Source: Multifurca ochricompacta
Lineage: Eukaryota; Basidiomycota; Agaricomycetes; Russulales; Russulaceae
Assembly (NCBI GenBank): GCA_022496185.1
Contig: WTXG01000471.1
Location: forward strand, 1-20,462
Length of the DNA: 20,462 bases
Direction: 5' to 3'
In this document: positions 1 through 9,137 of the stretch, piece by piece
How positions within the stretch are numbered: position 1 is the first letter of the stretch
Layout: every line of letters begins with the position of its first letter
Notes under the pieces: generated by a model
What the model was told of the DNA's origin: nothing
What the model saw: only the letters and a program-made list of their open reading frames with translations
The model's database searches: none
Made by a program: the position numbers and the translations under genes

Positions 1-589
1 CAATTGACATTATTATAGGCTCTAATTGAAGCTTAGATGCTACACTATCATCTACCAATTTCTACTAATTTTGGAAATTATTCTCATTGTGTGGTAGGTC
101 AATCTCTCCAGGATGGCCAAACATTGGAATGGTTTTGTGGGCTACTGTATAACTTGTCTTTCTAGCTTAACCCGCTAACTTCACAGTCAGTATGCTGCGC
201 ACATGCCTGTTTCACACTACGTAGCTCTGTGACCCGGAATATCACCCTCTCTCCTCTTTACTTGAGCTGCGCGCTGAGTAACTGCCTTGCCTCCCAAACT
301 ATTGGACTTTGGACCAGCGAACTGAGCTTCGAACGTAACATGCTACCTGTTTAGGTAAAGACTAATTAATGTATAGTTTTGACCATTCACAAACTGAATT
401 ATCTTGCTACCCGTTTAGGTAGTGCTTATCTAACCTCAGCTGCGTTCAATACAGGTACATATGGGTACAGGTACAGGTCCATGTGTTTTACCCGCGGGTT
501 ACCCGTGGCGAACACTAGATACTATGCCGCATTCAGGCGATCTTTGATGCATGCCACTTTGGCTCGCTCCTCGACTTGGACCACTATAG
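1..589. other. No gene recognised
   Basis: Mixed-composition sequence without a convincing long reading frame. Open frames from about 379 and 576 on the plus strand give protein with no motif I recognise. No caspase catalytic motifs (a His in an SGHG-like context or a Cys in a DCCHSG-like context) are visible here, so any N-terminal exons of the gene that ends at 1745 lie off the window, are lost, or are too diverged to see. Confidence 0.3.
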
Positions 590-1745
590 TTGTCACTGGT
601 TCTTGCGGAAACGTTCTCAATGTATGCCTTTACCATGTTTCCCTCTTGTATCTGTCTATCTTACTTGTGCAATCGCCAAGCTCTCTCAGGAAGGAGAAAG
701 ATTGTGGCACCACGTTTTCGTCGCCACAGCGATGTCGACACACGGGGCGAGCTTAAACTCTGGGCGGGTCTCGTGCGCAGCGCTACCCTCCTCTACCGAG
801 TGACGTTCTTGGGTGTCGCCACGGCCACTCTTGCCATCGTGCGTCTGAAGGTCCGGATGGCGAAGAGGCTGAAGGAACCTAAGGATGTTGCCGCGCCACC
901 CACCCAGCGTCCACAATGCGGTGGTTGGTATTGTGCTTATAGCCTGGTGAACGGCCCCCTCGTGGTATGAATCCACTCTATTTTCTCCTTCCAACTTTCT
1001 ATTGATCGAGTGGCATATGGGTGCAGATCTCCGTTTCATCATGCTCTGACCATGAAACTGCATGGGAGGATAGCAAGAGGAAGGGTGTTGGAATGACCTT
1101 GGTATGTCCCCTCGTCACTCGCGTCAACTGGAAACATGTAATGATTCATCATAATATTTCAAGAAATTGATCAAGATTTTAAGTACGCTTGTCGATCTAA
1201 ACTTTATCAGTGACCCGCTTGCTGAGCATTATATTTAGGGAAAAACCCACGCATCAAAGTTGGAGACCTGAATCAGCAGTTGAAGTAAGTTGCCTGCGAG
1301 CTTTCTTCTTCTTTGTTCATAGTGAACAACCATACCTTTTTCAGGAGGAATCTCTCAAAGTTGGCGTTCAAGCGTGTACGGAAGGCTTGCGATGTGTTCA
1401 GGAAAGGCACTGCAAAAATGTCGCCCGAGAAGAGGGAGGAGTTGCATAGCCGGTTTGCTGCCGAGGGGATTTTCGAATTCAAAGAACAGACCGCGCAGGT
1501 GCGTTTTCGTCCTTACTTGCATATGCGATCTCCCGCCCCTTCGCTGACAACTATGGGTTCGTTCTAAAAAATAATGTAGTTCGGGAGTTTATACTGTTTG
1601 GTAAGTAAGGCGCGAGCGGCGCTTACTGTGATGTTCCCCCTTCCGCCCCCCCGATCGCTGACGTTTTGGATTGGTTTTATCTCAATAGAGCATGAACAAC
1701 GAATTCATCCTCCCGCGAAGTCGCACATTTGACATGCCGAGTTGA
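590..1745 (+). CDS. 3' part of a probable caspase-like (peptidase C14) gene, partial, multi-exon
   Basis: Exon chain read from sequence: frame open to 964, then 1027-1101, 1239-1284, 1345-1498, 1580-1600 and 1689-1745 with stop TGA. Introns 965-1026, 1285-1344, 1499-1579 and 1601-1688 have GT-AG ends and keep phase. The spliced product includes NGPLVISVSSCSDHETAWED, then a basic segment (LKRNLSKLAFKRVRKACDV), then a terminal AQFGSLYCLSMNNEF. From memory of the family, a VIS-SSC-D...WED block and a C-terminal (Q)xGSLxxLxM block are typical of the part following the catalytic residues in agaricomycete caspase-domain proteins; no search was run. The junction 1101/1239 is out of phase by one base as I read it, so the gene may be broken or have another splice site there. 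The catalytic His and Cys are not seen upstream and the true 5' end is unknown. It could be a decayed 3' remnant or the end of a longer gene. Confidence 0.5.
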
Positions 1746-2287
1746 CACATCGTCCCCCCCGCCCCCTACCCCCTTCTCTTTCCTTTCCTTCTGCCCCAGT
1801 TATCGCTAGCCCCGCCCCCTTCTCCGTCACTGTACTTGGTTATACACTTCACGGTCCCTGTGTCCCATATTTCTGTAATCTCACCCTCAATACTGTAATA
1901 CCGTTTCGTCTCTCTAGACGCCCCACCAATGAAACCCCTTTCTGGGTTATTGTTGTTGTTGTTGTCCCACGCTTGCATTCCGTTTGTTCCGTTTTGTTTT
2001 TGTTTTTTACTGAATTCTCTGCTGATAGGACAGCCGTCTCTCTGGTTGTCCGTTGTTCGGTTATTGTTCATTAATATCAATTTGACTTTTTTTTTTTTTT
2101 TTTGTGACCCTGCTTCGTTGTCCTCTTACCTGGGCATCACGATGGGTCTACTTGCCATAAACCCTGCTTGTTTCTTCTTTTTTTGTTTTTTTTTTTTGTC
2201 TTGGCGTTTTCAGCAATTGTTATGACCCTCTTATGACTTTGATGAAATCTTTAACCTGCCTGCTGTTTACACGTAACTGGAGATATT
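1746..2287. other. Non-coding, pyrimidine-rich stretch
   Basis: Directly follows the stop of the caspase-like gene and contains long C- and T-rich runs (for example T runs near 2087-2103 and 2177-2200). Reading frames here give only low-complexity Phe/Leu-rich peptides. It probably holds the 3' untranslated region and intergenic spacer. Confidence 0.4.
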
Positions 2288-2302
2288 ATATATTTTGGTA
2301 CT
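2288..2302. repeat. LINE target-site duplication, left copy
   Basis: The 15-mer atatattttggtact here is repeated exactly at 4001-4015, on either side of the LINE fragment. A TSD of this length is typical of target-primed reverse transcription. The left copy abuts the T run that is the element's poly(A) tail on the minus strand, as expected for a minus-strand insertion. Confidence 0.85.
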
Positions 2303-2884
2303 TTTTTTTTGAATCAATTTTAATTCGCGCTTGCGGGACGGCGCCCAATCGCGCGGCCACATCCAGGTACAATGTGGCTACTGATACTACGAACAGGTGA
2401 TGGAAGCGACAAAAGTCATGGTGCCAAACCCAGAGGGAAAATGCTAAGTAGGGGGATAGGATAGAGAGGCCTTGAGGGGGGAGAAAACCCCCCCCGGGTT
2501 AGCCGTTCAGTGAGCAATAAAGTTGAAACTTACAAGTCACCTGTGTCCGACAGACTCAGTCTGGTTCACGGGGTCATCGGGCAGATATAGGGTTTGTAAA
2601 GGCCCTAGTGTCCTGGATGAACTCGAGTAGGTGGTCAACATGGCCACGGTGATTGAAGACCTGAGGCCAGGTAAGGCCATCAAGGTCCTGTGGGGTAAGC
2701 ATCCAAGTCACTCGCACTTGAGTGTACAGGGGGCAGTGTAGGAGGACGTGTTCAAACGTCGCTAGGGTGTTGTCATCGCATGGGCAGGTGCATGAGGAGA
2801 TGGGGAGGGTTGGGTGGAACTGCTCCTGATATTCTGCTGTGAACGCATGGCCTGTAGCGAGGCGCATGGCAGTGGAGCATGTAA

Positions 2885-2892
2885 GTCGTGTG
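2885..2892. repeat. hAT-type 8-bp target-site duplication, left copy
   Basis: The octamer gtcgtgtg is repeated exactly at 3863-3870, immediately outside the inverted termini of the nested element. Eight base pairs is the diagnostic TSD length of hAT transposons. Confidence 0.85.
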
Positions 2893-3862
2893 TAGTGTTG
2901 TGACGGCCCCGGCTCGGCCTGAAGCCGCGGCTTAGGCCCGGCTTTTGGCGGCTTAGGCTTTTCAAAACTCAAGCCTGGGCCGTAGCGACGGCTTCCGGCC
3001 GGCTTAGGCCCGGCTCAGGCCCAAGCCGCGGCTTTACAGCGTCAAATCAAGTTTTAAGCTGCATTTTTTTAAGGACTTGTAGTTTACATTATATCAACCC
3101 CTAGCCACTGCTTTGGCCTTCTGCCATATTATGTCTCCCATTTAATTCCTGTAACATAAGTTGTCTTATTTTAGCTTGTATCAATAACAGCGTTTGTAAC
3201 GGGTGTTTCTATCCCGCGCTTGCTATGTAGATAAGATAAGATGTTGAGATCGTGGTGAAACTAAGAGTGAAAATCCAGCAAGAATACACCTATACTGAAC
3301 AATTGCTAAGAGCCTACACCCCCAAGAAGACGAGATGGGATCTGCAGCATGCTACAGGGCATCTTTAAATAGGTTCTAGTACTATTCTACAAAATACCAA
3401 AGCCGATCGAGCGTGCGATGTAAATCTAATTATTTATCAGTGGCTTTATATACAATTTAGATGTACTATATCAGCTACCAAATTAAAGTAAACGAATGCG
3501 CGCGTTATCTTGCTTGTTAATGAAAGTGATTTCATCACATGATCGATCTGAGATGTATATACTCAGTATCTTAATCAATGTGAGACATGTTTTTATCTCA
3601 TCAATTGTTTTATCTAAACGCGATCACAATTATGTCAGACTACTTCTGTACCAGTATTCTGGTTCAACAGTTCGCAAAAATCCGGATAGAAAGCGTGACT
3701 CAGCCACCAAAGCCGCGGCCTAAGCCGCGGCTTCAGGCTTTCCAAACCTGAAGCCTGAGCCGTGGGCCGCTGGAAGCCGTTTTCACGGCCTATGTCGGCC
3801 CGGCTTTTTCCGGCTCAGAAACGGCCGGCTTACGGCTTCAAGCCGAGCCGTGCACAACACTA
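2893..3862. mobile_element. Non-autonomous hAT-like DNA transposon, copy 1
   Basis: The 970-bp element begins TAGTGTTGTG and ends with the exact inverse, CACAACACTA, giving 10-bp terminal inverted repeats. It is flanked by perfect 8-bp duplications (gtcgtgtg). Both subterminal regions, 2903-3035 and 3695-3850, are packed with short GC-rich motifs such as GGCTTAGGC, AAGCCGCGGCTT and CCCGGCT in both orientations. They resemble clustered transposase-binding sites known from hAT elements, though that role is inferred. The core is AT-rich and encodes no transposase. A relative lies at 8274-9137. Confidence 0.8.
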
Positions 3863-3870
3863 GTCGTGTG
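3863..3870. repeat. hAT-type 8-bp target-site duplication, right copy
   Basis: Exact copy of 2885-2892 (gtcgtgtg), directly adjoining the right terminus of the hAT-like element. It lies inside the LINE reading frame. Confidence 0.85.
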
Positions 3871-4000
3871 TAAGGGATCTTGCGGCGTTTGGTTGCTGCT
3901 GTCCAAAGGGGGTGGTTGGAGCCATCCGGGGGGCGGGAGATCGATAGGGAATAGGCACGGTAGTCACATCTGCCAGTGTCTACTTCAGAGGGGGTCGCAC

Positions 4001-4015
4001 ATATATTTTGGTACT
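4001..4015. repeat. LINE target-site duplication, right copy
   Basis: Exact copy of 2288-2302, marking the truncated 5' end of the LINE fragment. Confidence 0.85.
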
Positions 4016-5525
4016 GAGGCCAAAAACCTTTCATCTCTGGTATTTCCGGCCCGTCCACTCAATCAAACTCGCTTTCCCGTGCCACTTGCCGTGTCGTTTT
4101 TCTTTGCTTTGCATTTCATGACTATTATATTACTTTTAATCATCTCATCTCTAGTCTTCATCTGTTGTCCTTGGTCCTTTCATCCAAGTAAAGAATGCTC
4201 TGTCTTGAGATGCAATGTCACTCACACTGAGTGTTGGAGTGAGGGAAAAGGTTTTCGTTGTGTGCGCTCATGAACTTACCTTTCACTCCTTTTTTTACAT
4301 TTAAAAATTCCCTACATACCATAATGTATTTTAAATTGGGCTCGTTGCATACTGACCTCATGTGTAGCAATGGCCAAGTAGACTTGCAGGGGCTTACTCG
4401 TCTGTCTCAGTGTTATCATCGAACCCTTCCTTCTCTCTCCCTCTCTCTCTCGCGGAATCTTTCTCTCTGCTTCGAACTCATACGGTCTCGCGATCGTACA
4501 ACACATAATAATAGTTCCCAACAACCCGAATGACGCTGTGGTACTACTACTATTCACTATACCCTTTTTCTTGATAATAACAGGGTCACTTATTAATCTT
4601 GTGGTTTCGTTTAACACGTGATCACCGCCGCGCCCTTTGATTTTTTTTTCTTAATCAAAGCAGTCAGTGTCGAGTTGTCGAGAAGTTTCAATCAGAATGA
4701 CATGACATGAAAGTCAAGATGAGACAAAAAAGCTATTAGAACTGATTTATCGTTATCGTCGTCGTCATCATGTTTTCGACTTCTTCCTTCAAGGGAAGAA
4801 AAACAGTTCGCGGGCGTGTTGTTGTCTTGTTGTCTAAATTATGTGTGTTGCAGTGCAAGTACCCTTAATCCCTTTACGTTTCCTTTCTATGACTTCACCA
4901 CTTCCCTGTTCATCCTATTTTTTCTTTTTTTTTCTCCCTTTTCCCCCATTTCTGCATGGCACGTATTCCGTAAGGCGCTGTAAGCTCTCGATTTTTATTT
5001 TTATTTTGCTGTGTGCCAATGGTGAATCTGTACAAGGGGTCATCGAGCTACGAGCTTCAGCAGCAGAGTGACTATCTTTTTGCTTTTTGGTTGGGCTGTT
5101 TCTGATCGTTTCCTTTTTCCTTTTTTTTTTTTAAAAAAAAAAAAAAAAACTATTACGAGTAATATGAATAACTTGCGAAGAATTAGACTAGTAGTACGTA
5201 CTGGTAATGATTCAGTTGAGGTGTTTGTTGAAGTCATTTGCTAATTAGATATAAAATCAATTGCCATTGCCATTGTCATTTCAGCAAGCATCGCGGCAGC
5301 CATTGTCAGGTCAGCAGAGTGGTGTGATATAGCCAAATGACATCAATGAGCACATGTAATCGACAACCAACCCTCCCCCCCCCCCTATCCCTCCCTTCCA
5401 CATCCGTTCGGCCTTCCGGCCATTTCGTTTCAGGGATAGTTGAGCACCACAATGGTAGTCAATTTTAGTCCAGCGTGTGAATTGAACGTCTGTCGTGACT
5501 GTAGTCAACGCAGGATATACACGTG
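4016..5525. other. Non-coding spacer with simple-sequence runs
   Basis: No reading frame with recognisable protein character. It contains a CT-rich microsatellite around 4430-4460, several T-rich runs (4918-4945, 4990-5005), a 12-T run directly followed by a 17-A run (5121-5149), and short repeats of the GCCATTGTCA type around 5260-5310. Short open frames are low-complexity. Confidence 0.4.
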
Positions 5526-5735
5526 CAGTGCAGCAGGAGGGTAAGCGGTATTGTTAGGCAGTATGGTTTAAACCCCGAGGAGGTAGGATTGCAAGCGAGT
5601 TGAGTGCAATCCGTGCGAATCCCTCGAAGCATCATATGGTCGCTAAGATTACTGCGCTTGATGGTGTGGGACTATCGAGGTATACATTGCCTCGTGTACT
5701 ATGCATTGACTTATTGACTCCTAATGCCAATCAGG
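5526..5735. repeat. Diverged upstream part of the duplicated segment, copy A
   Basis: Patchy similarity to 9808-10012: shared CAGCAGGAGGGTA, GCGAGTTGAGT, a conserved ATCCCT-GAA-CAT block and ATGGTC followed by AGATTAC. It is much less similar than the 5836-8057 part, so it may be an older or less constrained portion of the same duplication. Confidence 0.4.
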
Positions 5736-6606
5736 TCTCCAGGCGAAAAAAAAGACAATGTTCGACACACTCACCCGATGCGAGTTGCGAGTTTTTCCTT
5801 GATGATGATGACAGAGTAGGATGTATCATCTGCTGTCGTATTACATGTAATGATGATGGTATGGGCTTATGGGACTGATTACCTCTGCATCATATCACAT
5901 CGCGCACAATACTACCTGGTAAACCAAGAAATGAAAACAGCACGGCGAGTGGTAATCTCTAAAAAAAGAAGTGGAGAACGAAGCTGCTGTTACGGAACAT
6001 GTCCGCCTCACCACCCATCGTGCGCGCCTCCATTTATTTGTTATTTGTTAATGTTGCTTCTCTCGATCTGTCCGCGCCGCGCTACGTGCCTCAAGTTCAC
6101 TTCATGTCTTTAATACATGTCGACTCTCTAGCTACCTCCTAATAACCTTTTAAAGAAAAAATCCGCAAATTTAAGGTGGGAAATAAGGACGAGACTACTC
6201 CTGGATCAGCTACTAATGAGCCGGAGGTCAAGCAAGATGCCAGCTGCTTAGTTGAGACTTGTGATAGAAAGAGAAAACGAAAAAGCGAGCGCTCCGCTCA
6301 ACGACCAGCATGTACGTTTGATATTCGTTAATTTGCCAAAAGATTAATGTAAACCGAGTCCGCGATAGAGGGCGTTTATGGATCCGCGTAGGATTCAGCC
6401 ATGTTGATCCAGCGTGGTGCCATTAACCCTCGAAATGCTTCTCGACAACTTCTTATGTTGTTATTATTTTTGCTTTTCACAATATCCATTTGGTCACCAT
6501 ATTTCATGATAAGAGGTGGGTATGCGCATTCAAAGTACCTCACATCCCAAAGTCACTTCGTCTCCCTCTTTCTCCCCTCATATCGGAATTACTGGTGCAC
6601 AACGAA

Positions 6607-7617
6607 ATGTATTCCGCGTATACTTCGTCGAGTAAGCCATCTCAACCCAATTCACCAAACCCTGGCAATGGTACGCCGCTGGATAGATGGTCATGTCACC
6701 CTACTTATTGCTTTCTCCATCACAGGAGACCAAAACTGGTCTGAGTGGATGAAACGGGCAGATGAATTCGATGAACGCATGATTAGCGTCTGGAAAGACG
6801 ACTCCGAGGGTGTCCTTGTATTTGTAAGTGCTAAATTACTCATTTCATTTACTATCGTACTGACAAATCGAAGACTGCTCTTTTCTCAACTATTTCCACA
6901 GCGGCTATCATTGAAAGCTACAAAAGGTTGTCTCCTGATTCGGGCGACCAGACTACAGGTCTTCTCGCGGATCTTTCCCAACAAGTGTCTGGCTCCGAGA
7001 ATGGCACGCAGGTCCCACCATTCCCCATCCCACCCTTTTCTCCCAGTTTCTTCTTTGTCGGTTGCAATATCATGTGGCTGCTGAGCCTGGGGCTTAGCAT
7101 CTCATCTGCCATGATTGCAACGTTATTGAAGCAGTACGCCCGCAGATATATGACTGTGTCCCGCATGTCAGACAAGCCGGAAGACAGGGCCAAAGTCCGT
7201 TCGTTTTTGCTCTTCGGCGTCCGGAGGTACTATATGCACGTTGCAGTTGAGGTACCTCCAGCATTCCTCCACGCCTCAGTGGGTCTCTTCGCCTTGGGCC
7301 TTCTCCTTTTCTTTTACCCGATCAGCAAGGCTGTGTTCTACTTTCTCGTCATTCTCGAGGGAATCTTTTTCTCGGCGTACGTTTTGCTGACCGTCGTTCC
7401 TTGGTTCGATGGAACCTGCCCATTTAGCACTCCAATTTCCACCGTCGGTTGGTATTACTGGCACTTTTTGATGGCCTTCGTATCGATCCTCCTTTGTTTT
7501 GTGGAATCTTTCAAGGACCATTGGAAGCGTTTCAAGGGAGGTTATGATCGTGGAATCGTCGACGAAGCGTTGGCGACACCAATGGTTATTGACCTCGAGA
7601 AACCGCATAAGGAGTAG
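6607..7617 (+). CDS. DUF6535 multi-pass membrane protein, copy A
   Basis: Three exons: 6607-6670, 6726-6823 and 6874-7617 (stop TAG), encoding 301 residues. The introns (6671-6725 and 6824-6873) are 55 and 50 nt with GT-AG ends, and the second has a CTGAC branch-point match. The start at 6607 is the ATG just before a Ser/Pro-rich leader (SKPSQPNSPNPGN); no better start lies in frame. Residues ~24-52 hold WSEWMKRADEFDERMISVWKD, followed by TM1 (~51-69), IIESYKRLSPDSGD, TM2 (~113-139) ending LLKQYARRYM, TM3 (~185-203), TM4 (~207-230) and a hydrophobic stretch (~248-265). This order is the signature of DUF6535, a large agaricomycete family of unknown function, so a membrane location is inferred. 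It is about 80% identical to its paralogue at 12743-13754 over exon 3; most differences lie after residue ~165. Confidence 0.85.
6671..6725 (+). other. Intron 1 of DUF6535 gene A
   Basis: Begins gtacgc and ends catcacag. Splicing joins AAT-G to GA-GAC (phase 1), giving PNPGN-GDQNWSEW. An alternative donor at gtcatg (36-nt intron) breaks the phase. The same junction exists in copy B at 12807-12862. Confidence 0.75.
6824..6873 (+). other. Intron 2 of DUF6535 gene A
   Basis: Begins gtaagt and ends aatcgaag, with CTGAC 10-15 nt before the acceptor. Splicing gives GVLVF-TALFSTISTAAIIESY, which restores the conserved TM1 of the family. Skipping to the later cacag acceptor would shift the frame and delete that helix. 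Confidence 0.8.
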
Positions 7618-8057
7618 GTGTAAGGAGAACGAGAAAGCGCGGGTGGATGGCCGCGCCAAGCCACCAGAGCACTCATGTCAAGCCATACCCTCCATTCGTC
7701 GACGTCAAACGTCTCCTCTACCCTCCATTTCAACCCTAAGCCTTTCCTTTTTCTTTCTCTTTTCCCTCTTGCGCTTCTCGGCTCTTGATGACATCCACGA
7801 TCCTAGTCTCTTCTCATCCCATTTTATGCTTTCTGATCGCTCTTGTCTCTTCTCTAAGCCGCATTTTGATTCATATACCGTACGATGACCCAAGTGATGT
7901 AGACGATAGTACGAGCGCCTACAAACTTGCCTTGCCTTAAAGCCTGGCTTCCTGTATTAAATTAGTCATGATGATTTTTCGTTCTCTTCAATCGTCTTTT
8001 ACTCGTTAACCACGATCCTGCGAATTTTATTGTTCAGTCTTGTTTAAATCCAATACG

Positions 8058-8273
8058 CTCATTTTCTGCATACTGGACCGAGAAACCACCCTTCCTTAAT
8101 TAGAAAGGAGCGCAGACCATTGAGCCGCCTTGAAACAAGTCGCAAGGAGTAGTATCCTGGAAGCCATGAAGCAAGGAAGGGGGATATGTGGGAGGCACAG
8201 GGATAACAAGAAAGGAAGAGATGAGAAATAGTCCAGGGGTCGTAACAACAGAACATTCCCAACTTGAAGAAGG
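8058..8273. other. Spacer between duplication copy A and hAT-like copy 2
   Basis: Purine-rich sequence with no homologue in the second duplicate and no recognisable coding content. Confidence 0.3.
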
Positions 8274-9137
8274 TAGTGATGTGACGGCCCGGCTCGGCTC
8301 AGGCTTTTCAAAGGGCCGTAGCGACGGCTTCCGGCCGGCTTAGGCCCGGCATAGGCCCAAGCCGAGCGTCTAATGTTTGCATCTTGCTCCATCATACTAT
8401 GTCTCCTATTTAACTCCTGTAACATAAATTGTATAAAAACCTCTTAGTTTAGCTTGTATGAATTTGTTGAACCAGAATACTGGTACAGAGATACCGAGAT
8501 AGCGGTCCAACATAATCGTGATCGCGTTTAGATAAAACAAAAGCGCATCTCACATCGATTCCAAAAAGAAAAAAAAAACATCTCAGATTGATCATGTAAT
8601 TAAATCACATTGCGAGAAAACGCGTTCGTTTACTTTAATTAGTAGCTGATACAGTACATCTAAATAGGAATTCTGAAGGAAATGGGCAAGGTGCAGACTT
8701 ATATTTTGGATACTTTGTTAACTTAGAGACTTAGGTGCTTGCGATAATGTGATAGCAACTGCTTTATCTATAGCAGATTTAGTGGCTTTATATACAATTT
8801 AGATGTACTATATCAGCTACTAAATTAAAGTAAACGAACGCGTTATTGTGATTTAATCACATGATCAATCTGAGGTGTATTCATACAACGCGATCACAAT
8901 TACGTCGGACCGCTATCTCGGTATCTCTGTACCGGTATTCTGGTTCAACACCATCCTTACACTGTAAACTGCACAGTTGAAGTTCGCAAAAATCCAGATA
9001 GAAAGCGTGATTCAGCCACCAAAGCCGCGGCTTCAGGCTTTCCATAGCTTAAGCCTGAGCCGTAGGGCGCTGGAAGCCGTTTTCACGGCCTAAGTCGGCC
9101 CGGCTTATGGCTTTGAGCCGAGCCGTGCACATCACTA
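8274..9137. mobile_element. Non-autonomous hAT-like DNA transposon, copy 2
   Basis: The termini are TAGTGATGTG and its exact inverse CACATCACTA, one base different from copy 1 at 2893-3862. GC-rich subterminal motif clusters (8281-8370 and 9022-9128) match those of copy 1, as does much of the interior (ATGTCTCCTATTTAA...TGTAACATAA; TTTAGATGTACTATATCAGC). No transposase is encoded. The flanking octamers gaagaagg and actacagg do not match, so the TSD has been lost, or the ends come from different insertions. The interior 8463-8950 is a large imperfect palindrome. Confidence 0.75.
8463..8950. repeat. Imperfect palindrome inside hAT-like copy 2
   Basis: The left arm (about 8466-8668) contains GAACCAGAATACTGGTACAG, ACCGAGATAGCGGTCC and TTTACTTTAATTAGTAGCTG. 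The right arm (about 8795-8950) carries their reverse complements in reverse order, ending CTGTACCGGTATTCTGGTTC. The unpaired centre lies around 8670-8795. Copy 1 carries the right-arm sequence (about 3420-3675) but not a matching left arm. Confidence 0.7.

Larger units (their letters stand above)
2303..4000 (-). mobile_element. 5'-truncated non-LTR retrotransposon (Tad-like LINE tail) with nested hAT-like element
   Basis: The insertion is bounded by the 15-bp TSD at 2288-2302 and 4001-4015. The 3' end, on the minus strand, finishes in a short poly(A) (T run 2302-2310 on the plus strand). About 720 bp belong to the LINE once the nested 970-bp element and one 8-bp TSD copy are removed. Only the C-terminal end of ORF2 and a roughly 270-bp 3' UTR remain, so reverse transcription probably stopped early. 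The fragment cannot move by itself. Confidence 0.85.
2574..4000 (-). pseudogene. LINE ORF2 C-terminal fragment (zinc-knuckle tail after RNase H), split by transposon
   Basis: The minus-strand frame runs from about 4000 down to the hAT-like insertion, resumes at 2892 and stops at 2574. If the nested element and one TSD copy are ignored, the frame passes without shift through KRRKIPYTRL into TCSTAMRLATGHAFTAEY. The sequence shows LATGHAFTAEY...FHP, then a Cys/His cluster (CTCPC, then HVLLHCPLY...R). That arrangement is characteristic of the very C-terminus of RNase H-containing LINE polymerases in basidiomycetes. No endonuclease or RT domain is present because of 5' truncation. Confidence 0.8.
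5836..8057 (+). repeat. Segmental duplication, copy A (contains DUF6535 gene A)
   Basis: Matches 11967-14188 in the same orientation across its whole length, about 94-96% in non-coding parts by hand comparison. Most differences are single substitutions, with indels of 1, 3, 4 and a few more bases. Similarity starts near TCGTATTACATGTAATGATG and ends after TGTTTAAATCCAATACG. The non-coding indels are often not multiples of three, so the conserved open frame around 5850-6113 is unlikely to be a real gene. Confidence 0.85.

Noticed and set aside
5575..5640. tRNA- or SINE-like B-box (GTGCGAATCCC)
   Set aside because: No A-box at proper spacing and no cloverleaf could be folded. The corresponding copy-B site does not preserve the motif.
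5850..6113. Conserved open frame beginning MMMVWAYG, also present at 11981-12280
   Set aside because: The copies differ by indels of 3 and 4 bases and the frames end differently. Conservation comes from the recent duplication, and the peptide has no family character.
6671..6725. Shorter 36-nt intron from gtcatg to cacag in DUF6535 gene A
   Set aside because: It breaks the reading phase, whereas the gtacgc donor gives a consistent phase-1 junction in both copies.
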